The position numbers and the translations under genes were made by a program. 64,000 nucleotides of DNA, from positions 29,428-93,427 of the forward strand of contig CAIYJE010000020.1 in assembly GCA_903926465.1 (NCBI GenBank), written 5' to 3'. This document shows, piece by piece, positions 8,295 through 15,816 of the stretch. Source of the DNA: an uncultured Planctomycetales bacterium (GTDB lineage Bacteria > Planctomycetota > Planctomycetia > Isosphaerales > Isosphaeraceae). Each line of letters starts with the position of its first letter. The stretch's first letter is position 1. Under the pieces are notes generated by a model. The model was not told the origin of the DNA, searched no databases, and worked only from the letters and a program-made list of their open reading frames with translations.

Positions 8295-10080
8295 GACTTG
8301 GGTTCTCTCCTGGGCTTAGAACCAAAGCCTGGATCTCCTGAGAAGAGTGGTCCAGAAATCGACGGATCTGATTCCGTTCGGTGGAAGAGATTGGCCTTGG
8401 CCCCTCAACAAATAATTCCACAACGCAGCCAGAACTGCTCTGGCTCCAGAACCATTCACGCGCCGTCGAACGCCAGAGCGTGAGCCAATTCTGAAGTAAC
8501 AATGGCAGCTCATCCCAGACCGTTCGCGCGGGCCTGACGGGTACTGGCAGGGCCTCACCGCTGACGTTGAATTCCCGGAAAAGCAGGATCGCATGACGTC
8601 CCGACGGCATCATGAACTGGGCCTCCACAAACGGTCCACGGGAACCGGTGAGGATCGCCCGGCTCTGGAGCCGCCAGCCCTGATTCTCATAAAAAGTCGA
8701 CCGCTCCCTCCAGCCCTGGAACGGGTAGTCGATCGTAGCCACGGCCTGATGAGGGCCCATTCGGTAGGTCCACGAATCTGAGAACTCCAGAGCTTCAGAA
8801 TCTCGGCCTGGGCCATGGTGTTCACGGGCGTAGCTGGACGCTGTGAACAATCCAAGGTTCACAGGTAAAGTCTTACTGGAAACCCCGCGTTGAATCCGAG
8901 CGACGAGCGAGGGAGACTCGGTGTAGCCTCGCTTCACCCAGGGCCAGAGCCAACCGATTTGTAGCATCGCGAGCAGTCCGAACGCGATGGCAACCCACCA
9001 ACTAGATAACGCGGTGCGTCTGAAGAGCGCCAGTTGCGTTGGTCTCTGATGAGGCTTGGAATCCGCAGCCAGGTCCGGCGGAACGTTGGAGGCATCGGCC
9101 ATCCAGAGCGTTGGTTCTAGACCGGCTTCCAACCTTCGGATTTCCTTCCACTCCACAACCCAGTTCTGAAAATAGCCACCAACCCAGCTCCAGGCCCGTG
9201 ACACGAGTGGGGCAAACAACCGATAGAGCGCATCCGTACTAATCACCAAACCAGCCGCCAGCGCCAGCAAGACCGCACCCAGAATTTCGGGACGCCACCC
9301 CACCGTCAGATCCAGCTTCAATCGGCTGTAGGCTAGCCCGATCAGAACAATCCGAAGCAGTTCCGCGCCAAAAAACCAGAAGAATGCCCAGGGAAGCAGA
9401 ACCACCAGCGCGAGCACCGAGCGCTGCAACCACAGCAGAAGAAACAGCGTGGTTGAAAGCAGGAACGGAAGTGAGCCGAGGCCGGGCCAGTAGGGCTCAA
9501 CCACCAGTGATTTGCCACTGACCTCGATCTGATGTCCCAACCGAAGGTGGATCACTCCCAGCCAGTCCAGGATCGCGCTACTCTGGCGAGTGGCCAGCGA
9601 GTCAAGCTTCGGAATCCAGGATACCTGGAGCCCCAACGCGATCAGGGCACTGATACCAAGGAAGATCCACGCCGCGCGGAGATGCCTGAAAAGCCAGTTC
9701 CCACCCCTGGCGTAGGCGAACGTTGTGCACAAAGTCAGGCCCGCCACTGCCCCCAGCGCAGGCGAAACCAGCAGGCCAGCCACCCCCTGCAACATCCAGG
9801 AGATCGCCAGCCATACCCAGACTATCCACGTGGTCCCAGGCTCCAGCGGCCCAAGAGTACGGGTCTGCTTCCAGGCCAAGGCCACGCTTCCGAGACACAC
9901 GATCAGCGGCCAGGGCGGCAACCACCAAGACCACAGGCCACTGAGCTGAAAAAGCAGCAGTGGCGTATAAGCCGCAGCCACCACCAAGACCAACAGCCAG
10001 CCGGGGACTGCACGGCCAACGGCACGGTGTAAGTGACCAGACCGACCATCGGTAACCACGTCAGCGTCTGCACGGATCAT
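8281..10080 (-). CDS. Exosortase-like membrane protein (XrtU-like) lacking the catalytic Cys, with EpsI-like C-terminal domain
   Basis: 599 residues. The N-terminal half has about eight hydrophobic helices as in exosortases, which cleave PEP-CTERM signals and transfer proteins to the surface. The region that should read A-C-S-G in the active site reads VVEPYWPGLGSLP, so Trp (about 198) stands where the nucleophile Cys is expected. The Arg of the next motif is kept (AELLRI, Arg about 243), but the expected His before G-W appears to be Asp (about 257). The C-terminal part (DYPFQGWRERSTFYENQGW) resembles the EpsI/DUF3485 domain often fused to or encoded near exosortases. It overlaps the PEP-CTERM gene before it (ATGA) and the TPR gene after it. 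The family call is fairly sure; assignment to subfamily U and loss of activity are inferences from motif alignment by eye. Confidence 0.75.
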   Translation of the reverse strand: MIRADADVVTDGRSGHLHRAVGRAVPGWLLVLVVAAAYTPLLLFQLSGLWSWWLPPWPLIVCLGSVALAWKQTRTLGPLEPGTTWIVWVWLAISWMLQGVAGLLVSPALGAVAGLTLCTTFAYARGGNWLFRHLRAAWIFLGISALIALGLQVSWIPKLDSLATRQSSAILDWLGVIHLRLGHQIEVSGKSLVVEPYWPGLGSLPFLLSTTLFLLLWLQRSVLALVVLLPWAFFWFFGAELLRIVLIGLAYSRLKLDLTVGWRPEILGAVLLALAAGLVISTDALYRLFAPLVSRAWSWVGGYFQNWVVEWKEIRRLEAGLEPTLWMADASNVPPDLAADSKPHQRPTQLALFRRTALSSWWVAIAFGLLAMLQIGWLWPWVKRGYTESPSLVARIQRGVSSKTLPVNLGLFTASSYAREHHGPGRDSEALEFSDSWTYRMGPHQAVATIDYPFQGWRERSTFYENQGWRLQSRAILTGSRGPFVEAQFMMPSGRHAILLFREFNVSGEALPVPVRPARTVWDELPLLLQNWLTLWRSTAREWFWSQSSSGCVVELFVEGPRPISSTERNQIRRFLDHSSQEIQALVLSPGENPSHEQP

Positions 10081-10820
10081 CTGCAGAGAACAGGCTCGGA
10101 GGAGTGAAGGACCGTGTGCCGCTTCTGACGTCGATGAACCAGTACGCCGGCACAGATCACAAAACCTCCCAAAAGCACCGTCGAAGGTTCAGGAACCGCC
10201 GTGATTGTTCCGGCACTTGAACTGTAAGCCACGGCCAGCGGAGTGGTGTAATCAATGCCGCCGTTTCCGTCCGGGCCATATGTGGTGAGCGAAGTATTTG
10301 AGTTAAAATCAGCGCCGGAAACGGGACTCACTGACGTGGTGTAAACGCCCGTAGCACTGGAACTCATGGAAAACGTGACGTGGGCCAGAGCGTAGGTCTC
10401 TCCGGGAGCAATCGCTTGATAGGCAAGCTGATACCCAGATCCATTGGTCGCATAGTAAGAGTCGGAGACGATCCAATCTTGATCCGTGACATTCGACGCC
10501 ACAAAACCCGAGACAGCATTGTTTGGGAAGATGTAGCCCAAGCCAGTGGTGGTACTGGTATCGGCCGCGGTGAACGTGATATGAGGACTGGAAACGATGA
10601 ACTCTACGCTGAACGCGTAGATATTTTCCGTGGACGAGCCTGTATTCTCAACCACAATATCGAACGCGCTGGTACCACCCGGGGTGTTGGTGGAATCCTC
10701 GATCTTCACGGTTAGATCACTCTTGCCGGACGACGCAGTGGTAAGACCGATCAGCACCGCAGCGATCGCCAGAAAAAAGTTTGAGCGGAGCAGTTTTGGA
10801 TTTCGAAAGCGAAGGCTCAT
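10077..10820 (-). CDS. PEP-CTERM sorted exported protein
   Basis: 247 residues. The N-terminus has a signal peptide (FFLAIAAVLIGLTTASSG). The middle is rich in Ser, Thr, Asn and Gly, with beta-strand character, resembling cohesin-like or other surface beta-sandwich domains, but I do not recognise the fold. The C-terminus carries a full PEP-CTERM sorting signal: VPEPSTVLLGGF, a hydrophobic helix and then HRRQKR. A short tail of about 15 residues follows the basic cluster, which is longer than usual. Its stop overlaps the start of the exosortase-like gene by four bases, so it is the first gene of the operon and may be that protein's dedicated partner or substrate. Confidence 0.85.
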   Translation of the reverse strand: MSLRFRNPKLLRSNFFLAIAAVLIGLTTASSGKSDLTVKIEDSTNTPGGTSAFDIVVENTGSSTENIYAFSVEFIVSSPHITFTAADTSTTTGLGYIFPNNAVSGFVASNVTDQDWIVSDSYYATNGSGYQLAYQAIAPGETYALAHVTFSMSSSATGVYTTSVSPVSGADFNSNTSLTTYGPDGNGGIDYTTPLAVAYSSSAGTITAVPEPSTVLLGGFVICAGVLVHRRQKRHTVLHSSEPVLCR

Positions 10821-11158
10821 GATGGGTTTCTCTGAGGATCAACTATCAGCCGAGGAAGCCCAGATGAGCAACGGGCCGAGGAACAGAAACGAGATCAAAA
10901 ACGGCCTTTAACTCACGCGTGCGGTGAGAATCTGCAATTCCGAGACGCCGATATTCCGGTGGCCCTCGGTATCGTCACACCTTACCGCCCAAGGTGGGAT
11001 TATACCAATAAGTCTACCCTGGCTGACAATACGCGAATTGAGATTATTCGTGGCCACGTCACCCTTTACTTTGTCTGGTGGGCCCTTTCCCAGGCGGGTG
11101 AAACCAGTAGCGTTGGCTTTGGCCGAGCTTTGCTCGCCCCTGTCCGTGACCAGACTCC
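10821..11158. other. Intergenic region between divergent ends of the PEP-CTERM operon and algH-like gene
   Basis: About 340 bases. A small open frame (10908-11162, minus) has no recognisable features and I do not support it. The region should contain the promoter of the PEP-CTERM/exosortase operon on the minus strand. Confidence 0.4.
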
Positions 11159-11722
11159 TCAATTGAAGCTGGGATCAAGTGGCAGGTTCTTGAGGCCAGT
11201 GATCCGTCTCAGGTCGGCGCTTCGGATGTATTGCATGACCAGGCTCCACATCTCGTCGTCGCCCATCTCCTCGTCTATGAAAACCAGCTTGGCGGTGGCG
11301 GGCAGGACCAGCCACGACTCTTCGACCATCTCACGTTCCAACTGTCCAGGGCCCCACCCCGCGTAGTTGGCCACCACCATGCTGGGCTCTGGCTGCTGGC
11401 GCAGTAATTCCTGAACCTTGTTGGCCTCAATGCTGCTGTAGACTTCGCCAAAAACGTGCTGGTCGGCCAGATCCGAGTCACCATGAAGCACCACCAAGGG
11501 GCCAGTGACCGGGCCTCCGATGTGGATCGGCTTCTCCCAGTCGAGCGGTTCGTTGAGCACCTGTTCGGCCACGTCCCGAATGGTCGCTTCGGTTGAGCGG
11601 TTCAGGACCAGCCCCATGGCCCCCTCGGCCGAATGCTCGCACATCAGAATGACCGTGCGCGAAAAGAAGGGGGCCTCAAGACTGGGCGACGCGACCAGAA
11701 GATGGCCTTTGAGGGAGTTCAT
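11159..11722 (-). CDS. YqgE/AlgH family protein (UPF0301)
   Basis: About 187 residues, the usual length for this family. It starts with LKGHLLVASPSLEAPFFSRTVILMCEHSAEG, typical of the YqgE/AlgH N-terminus, followed by GLVLNRST, IHIGGPV and NYAGWGPGQLEREM, all conserved in the family. AlgH was named from an alginate regulation phenotype in Pseudomonas; the biochemical role is unsettled. The frame extends to 11908, but ATG at 11722 fits the family start; ATG at 11740 is an alternative. No clear ribosome site is seen for either. Confidence 0.9.
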   Translation of the reverse strand: MNSLKGHLLVASPSLEAPFFSRTVILMCEHSAEGAMGLVLNRSTEATIRDVAEQVLNEPLDWEKPIHIGGPVTGPLVVLHGDSDLADQHVFGEVYSSIEANKVQELLRQQPEPSMVVANYAGWGPGQLEREMVEESWLVLPATAKLVFIDEEMGDDEMWSLVMQYIRSADLRRITGLKNLPLDPSFN

Positions 11723-12095
11723 AAGGTTCGGGCAGTCCATAAAGAATTCAGGCTGCTCATCCGGCAGCGGGTGTTCCACGCGTTTCTGCGGCCTGATACC
11801 AGCACAGCCAAAGTATTTTAACGCACCTCCTTTGTGTCCGGAAACCGCGAGCCACGTCAACCGCCCAAGAAATCTCGAAAAAGGAATGGACCAAGGGCCC
11901 AAAATCACCGAACTCGTCCATGGCTCGCCCGGCTTCCAAGACGTCCACCGGTCCCAGCCGGGGCCAGACTATCCCCAACCGCCTCGGCAGCCACGCACCA
12001 CCTTGCGGCCGTGGCTTCGGCATGTCACAATACCGGCATGGGATCTGATTCGTGTCAAGGATCTCCCAGACACACAGCCTGAGTGTCAAGCCCTC
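11723..12095. other. Intergenic region between divergent algH-like and REC-HATPase genes
   Basis: About 370 bases between two divergent genes, so promoters for both are expected. Long open frames running through it on both strands are extensions of the flanking genes without family similarity. I saw no operator-like repeat. Confidence 0.4.
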
Positions 12096-12965
12096 ATGCC
12101 GCGTACTGTGTTGATCGTCGATGATGAGCGCGACGCCAACGAAATCCTCGCCAGCCTGGTTCAGGCCCGAGGATTCCAGGCCGTTCAGTTATTTGAAGGC
12201 CAGCATGTCGTTGATACGGTTCGCCGGACGACCCCCGAGATTATCCTGCTCGACCTGATGCTGCCCGATGTGGACGGTTACACCGTCTGCGAACAGCTCA
12301 AACGCAATCGCGAGACCAACCTCATCCCTGTGATCATGGTCACAGCGCTGGGTGGCACCAGCCATCGCACCCAGGGTGTGAGCGTCGGGGCCAATGTCTA
12401 CGTGACCAAGCCGTTCCTACCCGAGCACCTGTTCAAAGCCATGGATCAGGCTTTGGCCTGGCGCAAGGAACATGAGGCGCATGGCACAACCGGTGAGATC
12501 CAGTTCAACATTCGTGGTGAAATGGAATACCTTCACCAGGCGAACGACATGCTCACCGACCTGTATACCCACACCCCTCTGACCGAACGCCAGATCCGAG
12601 ATCTTCGGCAGGCGGTCATGGAAATGGGCGGAAATGCTATCGAGTGGGGCCACCGCCGGAACGCCGAACTCCCGCTCCGGATCACCTACAGCATCAATTC
12701 CACAGGGATTACCCTGTTGATTCAGGACCAAGGGCCCGGCTTCAATCCCGGCCAGATCCCCCACGCGGCCAACGACGAAGACCCCATTGCCCACCTGGAA
12801 ATCCGGACCAATCTGGGGCTTCGTGAAGGCGGCTTTGGCATCATGCTCGCACGGGGGCTTGTAGACGAATTTCGCTATAATGACCTCGGAAATGAGGTCA
12901 CACTCATTAAACGCTTCGAAAAGACAGCCGACCATACCCCCAGGCCAGTGCCCGCCAAACCCTGA
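12096..12965 (+). CDS. Response regulator with RsbW-like HATPase output domain
   Basis: 289 residues. Residues 1-120 are a receiver domain: VLIVDDE with the acidic pair, LLDLMLPD with the phospho-acceptor Asp (about 51) and YVTKPF with the conserved Lys. The C-terminal half is a GHKL ATPase of the anti-sigma kinase kind: an N-box LRQAVMEMGGNAIEWGH, DQGPGF and GGFGIMLARGLVDEF. It has no dimerisation His, so it is not an ordinary histidine kinase. Such proteins usually phosphorylate a STAS partner or bind a sigma factor (RsbW/SpoIIAB type), here switched by an upstream kinase. ATG 12096 begins exactly at the receiver; a longer frame reaches 11505 but lacks similarity. A STAS domain occurs in the debranching enzyme 5 kb upstream. 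Confidence 0.88.
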   Translation: MPRTVLIVDDERDANEILASLVQARGFQAVQLFEGQHVVDTVRRTTPEIILLDLMLPDVDGYTVCEQLKRNRETNLIPVIMVTALGGTSHRTQGVSVGANVYVTKPFLPEHLFKAMDQALAWRKEHEAHGTTGEIQFNIRGEMEYLHQANDMLTDLYTHTPLTERQIRDLRQAVMEMGGNAIEWGHRRNAELPLRITYSINSTGITLLIQDQGPGFNPGQIPHAANDEDPIAHLEIRTNLGLREGGFGIMLARGLVDEFRYNDLGNEVTLIKRFEKTADHTPRPVPAKP

Positions 12966-13231
12966 ACCGGTCAGCATTGGCTCTGGATTGCCAGCCCGGC
13001 TTGAACGGCCGGTCCAAATCCCGGATGGGACCTGGGGTTGCATCTGGCCGGGCTCCAAATTTGATATTTGAAATCAACGTTTAGTAATTGACGCATCCGT
13101 GGTAGATCCCTACGGTGTAAGTACCGATGCGTCTTCAATCAAGGCGCATCTCGGTTCACCCAAGCGGACCCGACGCGGAACCGCCACATTCCGGTCGCCT
13201 GCTTCATTCGATTCGCAAGGAGTTTGAACTG

Positions 13232-14314
13232 ATGCGACGACTGTTTGGCCCGGCCTGGGCCGCACTGGCGATTGCCGGCGTACTGACGGGCACCGCCTTG
13301 GCCCAAGGTGAAAAACGCAACGCCGAGGTGATTCTCAAGGAAATCGCGGCGATCAAGATGCCCGAGATCCCGGCCAATCGCCAGGATCGCGCGGCCGTGC
13401 AGGAATACATTCAGAAACAGACCGAAGCGGTTCAAAAGAAATCCGACCTGGCCCTTGAGCTTTTCAAGGTTGACCCGGAATCCGCGGAGCTCCCCACGCT
13501 GATGTCGGCCCGCTGGATGGCCATTCCGCCGTTCGGCCCCCAGGCCGACGCGATGGCCAAAGAAATCGGACAGGTCCTGGCCAGCTCCAAGAACGAGAAG
13601 CTGAAGGTTGAGGCTCAGTTCGCCAAGGCGCTGGTGGCACTCCGCAAATCGCAGGGCAAGACCGACGACGCCATGCCGGCCATTGAAGAGTTCCTCAAGG
13701 CCGCCCCCAAAGATCCCCGCGCCGGCCAGATGCTGTATGCCATGGCCAGCATGACCGAAGACAAGACCAAGAAAACCGCACTCGAAGATCGCCTGCTGAA
13801 AGATTTCCCGGATAGCCAGTTTGGCGCCATGCTCAAAGGGCAGCGGAAACAGCGCGAAGCCGTAGGCAAGCCGTTCGACCTGCCTGAGTTCAAAGACGCC
13901 ATCAGCGGCGAGACTTACTCCATGGCCAGCCTCAAGGGCAAGGTCGTTGTGATCGACTTCTGGGCCACCTGGTGCGGCCCTTGTGTGGCCGAAATGCCCA
14001 CCATGAAAAAGCTCTACGCCGAGTACAAGCCCAAGGGGGTTGAGTTCGTGGGCGTGAGCCTGGACCAGCCCGAAGACGCCGGCGGCCTCACCGCGCTCAA
14101 GGACTTCGTCAAGAGCAAGGAAATTGGCTGGCCCCAGTATTACCAGGGCAAGGGCTGGGAGAGCGAATTCTCTGGCAGCTGGGGCGTGAACGCCATCCCC
14201 TGCGTGTTCATTGTGGACCAGGAAGGCAACCTGCACTCCACCGAGGCACGCGGCAAGCTGGAAACCCTGATCCCCGAATTGCTCGAAAAGAAAACAGGCG
14301 CCGGCGGTCAGTAA
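13232..14314 (+). CDS. Secreted TlpA/thioredoxin-fold protein
   Basis: 360 residues. ATG 13232 is preceded by AAGGAG at good spacing and followed by a clear signal peptide (MRRLFGPAWAALAIAGVLTG). Residues about 30-215 form an alpha-helical segment of unknown function seen in planctomycete thioredoxins. The C-terminal 140 residues are a TlpA-like thioredoxin domain: VVVIDFWATWCGPCVAEMPT with the redox pair CGPC, then GVSLDQPE and the cis-proline region VNAIPCVFIVDQEG. Such proteins reduce disulphides or haem-binding cysteines outside the cytoplasm. It is a single-gene unit ended by a classical terminator. Confidence 0.92.
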   Translation: MRRLFGPAWAALAIAGVLTGTALAQGEKRNAEVILKEIAAIKMPEIPANRQDRAAVQEYIQKQTEAVQKKSDLALELFKVDPESAELPTLMSARWMAIPPFGPQADAMAKEIGQVLASSKNEKLKVEAQFAKALVALRKSQGKTDDAMPAIEEFLKAAPKDPRAGQMLYAMASMTEDKTKKTALEDRLLKDFPDSQFGAMLKGQRKQREAVGKPFDLPEFKDAISGETYSMASLKGKVVVIDFWATWCGPCVAEMPTMKKLYAEYKPKGVEFVGVSLDQPEDAGGLTALKDFVKSKEIGWPQYYQGKGWESEFSGSWGVNAIPCVFIVDQEGNLHSTEARGKLETLIPELLEKKTGAGGQ

Positions 14315-14344
14315 CCACCGCTCGGTCCCTGAAGGCTCAAGCAC

Positions 14345-14390
14345 AAACCACCGATCTTCTGGTTCATCCGGGAGATCGGTGGTTTTTTTT
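14345..14390 (+). terminator. Rho-independent terminator of the thioredoxin-like gene
   Basis: An 11-bp perfect stem (ACCACCGATCT with AGATCGGTGGT) with a loop of about 15 bases, followed by a run of eight T, 30 bases after the stop codon. The convergent gene on the minus strand ends nearby at 14418 and could also use it. Confidence 0.9.
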
Positions 14391-14417
14391 ATGTCCCATG
14401 TCCGCAAATTGGCCCAC

Positions 14418-15050
14418 TCAGGGCTGGCGAACTTTGCGCTGGGGCTGAACGCTCAAACGCCGGGCGCGGCGCCCAGGGGCCCCGGCCCTGACCACTTCTG
14501 CTGGCTCCGGTTGTTGCTGGGTCATGGACGGAGCCTGCTCCTGGTTCGGCTGGCTCGCCTGAACATACGCCTGACTCAGGGGATCGGGGTTTGACCCGGC
14601 AAACCGATTCTCAGGGTTTCCCAGATTGGCTTGCGGTCCGAGCGCGCCTGAGCCCATTATCCGGAAGCCACCACCGCCGCCAAGGACTCCGCCGCCTGCT
14701 CTCCCGCCAAAGCCGCCCCCAAACCCACCGAATCCACCACCCCCACCCACGGCCGCCGGCACCACCACCGTGTTGAACCCTTCCACGGCATTGAAGTACG
14801 GGTTCACTCCCAGGCGGACATAGCGACGATCGGCCGAGACCACCGGCGTGACGTTCAAAGCGGCACCATCCAGCACACTGCCAATCGTGGGCTGAAACGC
14901 CACCGCACCAGGCGGGCCAAATTGCGCCTGCGCCGGCTGAGAGATCCACAGACTGCCAATAACCACGGCCAGGCCCGTGGCATGTCTGACCCTGAAGCGA
15001 GCCGGCACCAGGTGACAAAGCCAGACCATCGCCCACACTCCAATCGCCAT
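14418..15050 (-). CDS. Exported Gly-rich planctomycete protein of unknown function
   Basis: About 210 residues from ATG 15050, which starts an N-terminal hydrophobic segment (MAIGVWAMVWLCHLVPARF... ending near QPAQAQ), a likely signal peptide; the frame is open further upstream to 15218. The central part (VAFQPTIGSVLDGAALNVTPVVSADRR and YVRLGVNPYF) resembles a short beta segment found in planctomycete secretin-related proteins, where a phrase of this kind is followed by further strands. Here it runs into a Gly/Phe-rich linker (GGGGGFGGFGGGFGG) and a Pro/Gln-rich basic tail. It may be a truncated secretin-like or surface protein; I cannot assign a function. Confidence 0.6.
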   Translation of the reverse strand: MAIGVWAMVWLCHLVPARFRVRHATGLAVVIGSLWISQPAQAQFGPPGAVAFQPTIGSVLDGAALNVTPVVSADRRYVRLGVNPYFNAVEGFNTVVVPAAVGGGGGFGGFGGGFGGRAGGGVLGGGGGFRIMGSGALGPQANLGNPENRFAGSNPDPLSQAYVQASQPNQEQAPSMTQQQPEPAEVVRAGAPGRRARRLSVQPQRKVRQP

Positions 15051-15310
15051 TGACGGAAGGAAACGGGACACGCTCAGGATCTCGACGAGTGTATTATCTA
15101 CCCGCAACGTCCCGGCGAATAGCCAGAGATCCAGGCGTTCATGGCGATTTTCTGTCCGCCAGGGCCAGCCCAGCGACTGGTCCCGATGGCAAGTCCCTGT
15201 CAAACTGAACATTGGCACGCACTCTCAGGCCCCTGGTCGGCTTGCCGAACCTGGCCAGGCCAGTGGCTGAACCGTCACGCCTTTCCCCACCTCTCCGGAG
15301 CCCGCCTTCC

Positions 15311-15697
15311 ATGCAACTTCTGACCGTGCAGGGCCAGACCTACAACCTGGCTCAACTCGTTCGCTACAGCCTGCGCACCGGTCAACGCGAAGTGGGGGCC
15401 AAAACCAACCGGCTTGACCCGCTGCCACTGTTTGCTGAATTCCGGTTCGCTGAGCTGTTCTTTTCAGACGGATCCAAGGTGGAACTGGATGGCGTACAAA
15501 CCGAGGCCTTCCTGAAATATCTCGAAAAACAGAGTGAGCGGCTTGACCTCGACCAGGTGGAAACCCGGGCCGTGGGCAGGGTGCTGGTCCACGATACCGC
15601 CGAAGGGGGCGATATCGTGCTCCCACCCGAGGCCAAGTCGAGCGACGAAAGCGGACACCCGCCGTTCGAACCCGGCGTGTTTCCACCGCTTTGGTAA
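15311..15697 (+). CDS. Small uncharacterised protein
   Basis: 128 residues starting at ATG 15311 (MQLLTVQGQTYNLAQLV). No membrane segment or signal peptide. The sequence has a compact mixed alpha/beta look (FAEFRFAELFFSDGSKVELDG, then AFLKYLEKQSERLDLDQ), with an acidic, Pro-rich tail. I do not recognise the family. It diverges from the Gly-rich gene on the minus strand and converges on the GT39 operon. Confidence 0.5.
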   Translation: MQLLTVQGQTYNLAQLVRYSLRTGQREVGAKTNRLDPLPLFAEFRFAELFFSDGSKVELDGVQTEAFLKYLEKQSERLDLDQVETRAVGRVLVHDTAEGGDIVLPPEAKSSDESGHPPFEPGVFPPLW

Positions 15698-15816
15698 TCC
15701 AGACCAGGAAAACGCAGAGCGAATTGGATTGTGAAGCCGATGATCTGATCGAATCCGCCTGGACCCACTTATAAACTTGCTCAAACTGACCCCAACTTTG
15801 GGTGCGTGGGGGCTCT

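Noticed and set aside
13090..13133. GACGCATC and GATGCGTC inverted words before the thioredoxin-like gene
   Set aside because: Only eight bases and 28 bases apart; too weak to call an operator.
13139..14407. 422-codon frame on the minus strand
   Set aside because: Antisense shadow of the thioredoxin-like gene, which has clear motifs and a ribosome site.
14680..14780. Repetitive DNA resembling a short repeat array
   Set aside because: It is the codon pattern of the Gly/Phe-rich protein segment, not a CRISPR or tandem element.
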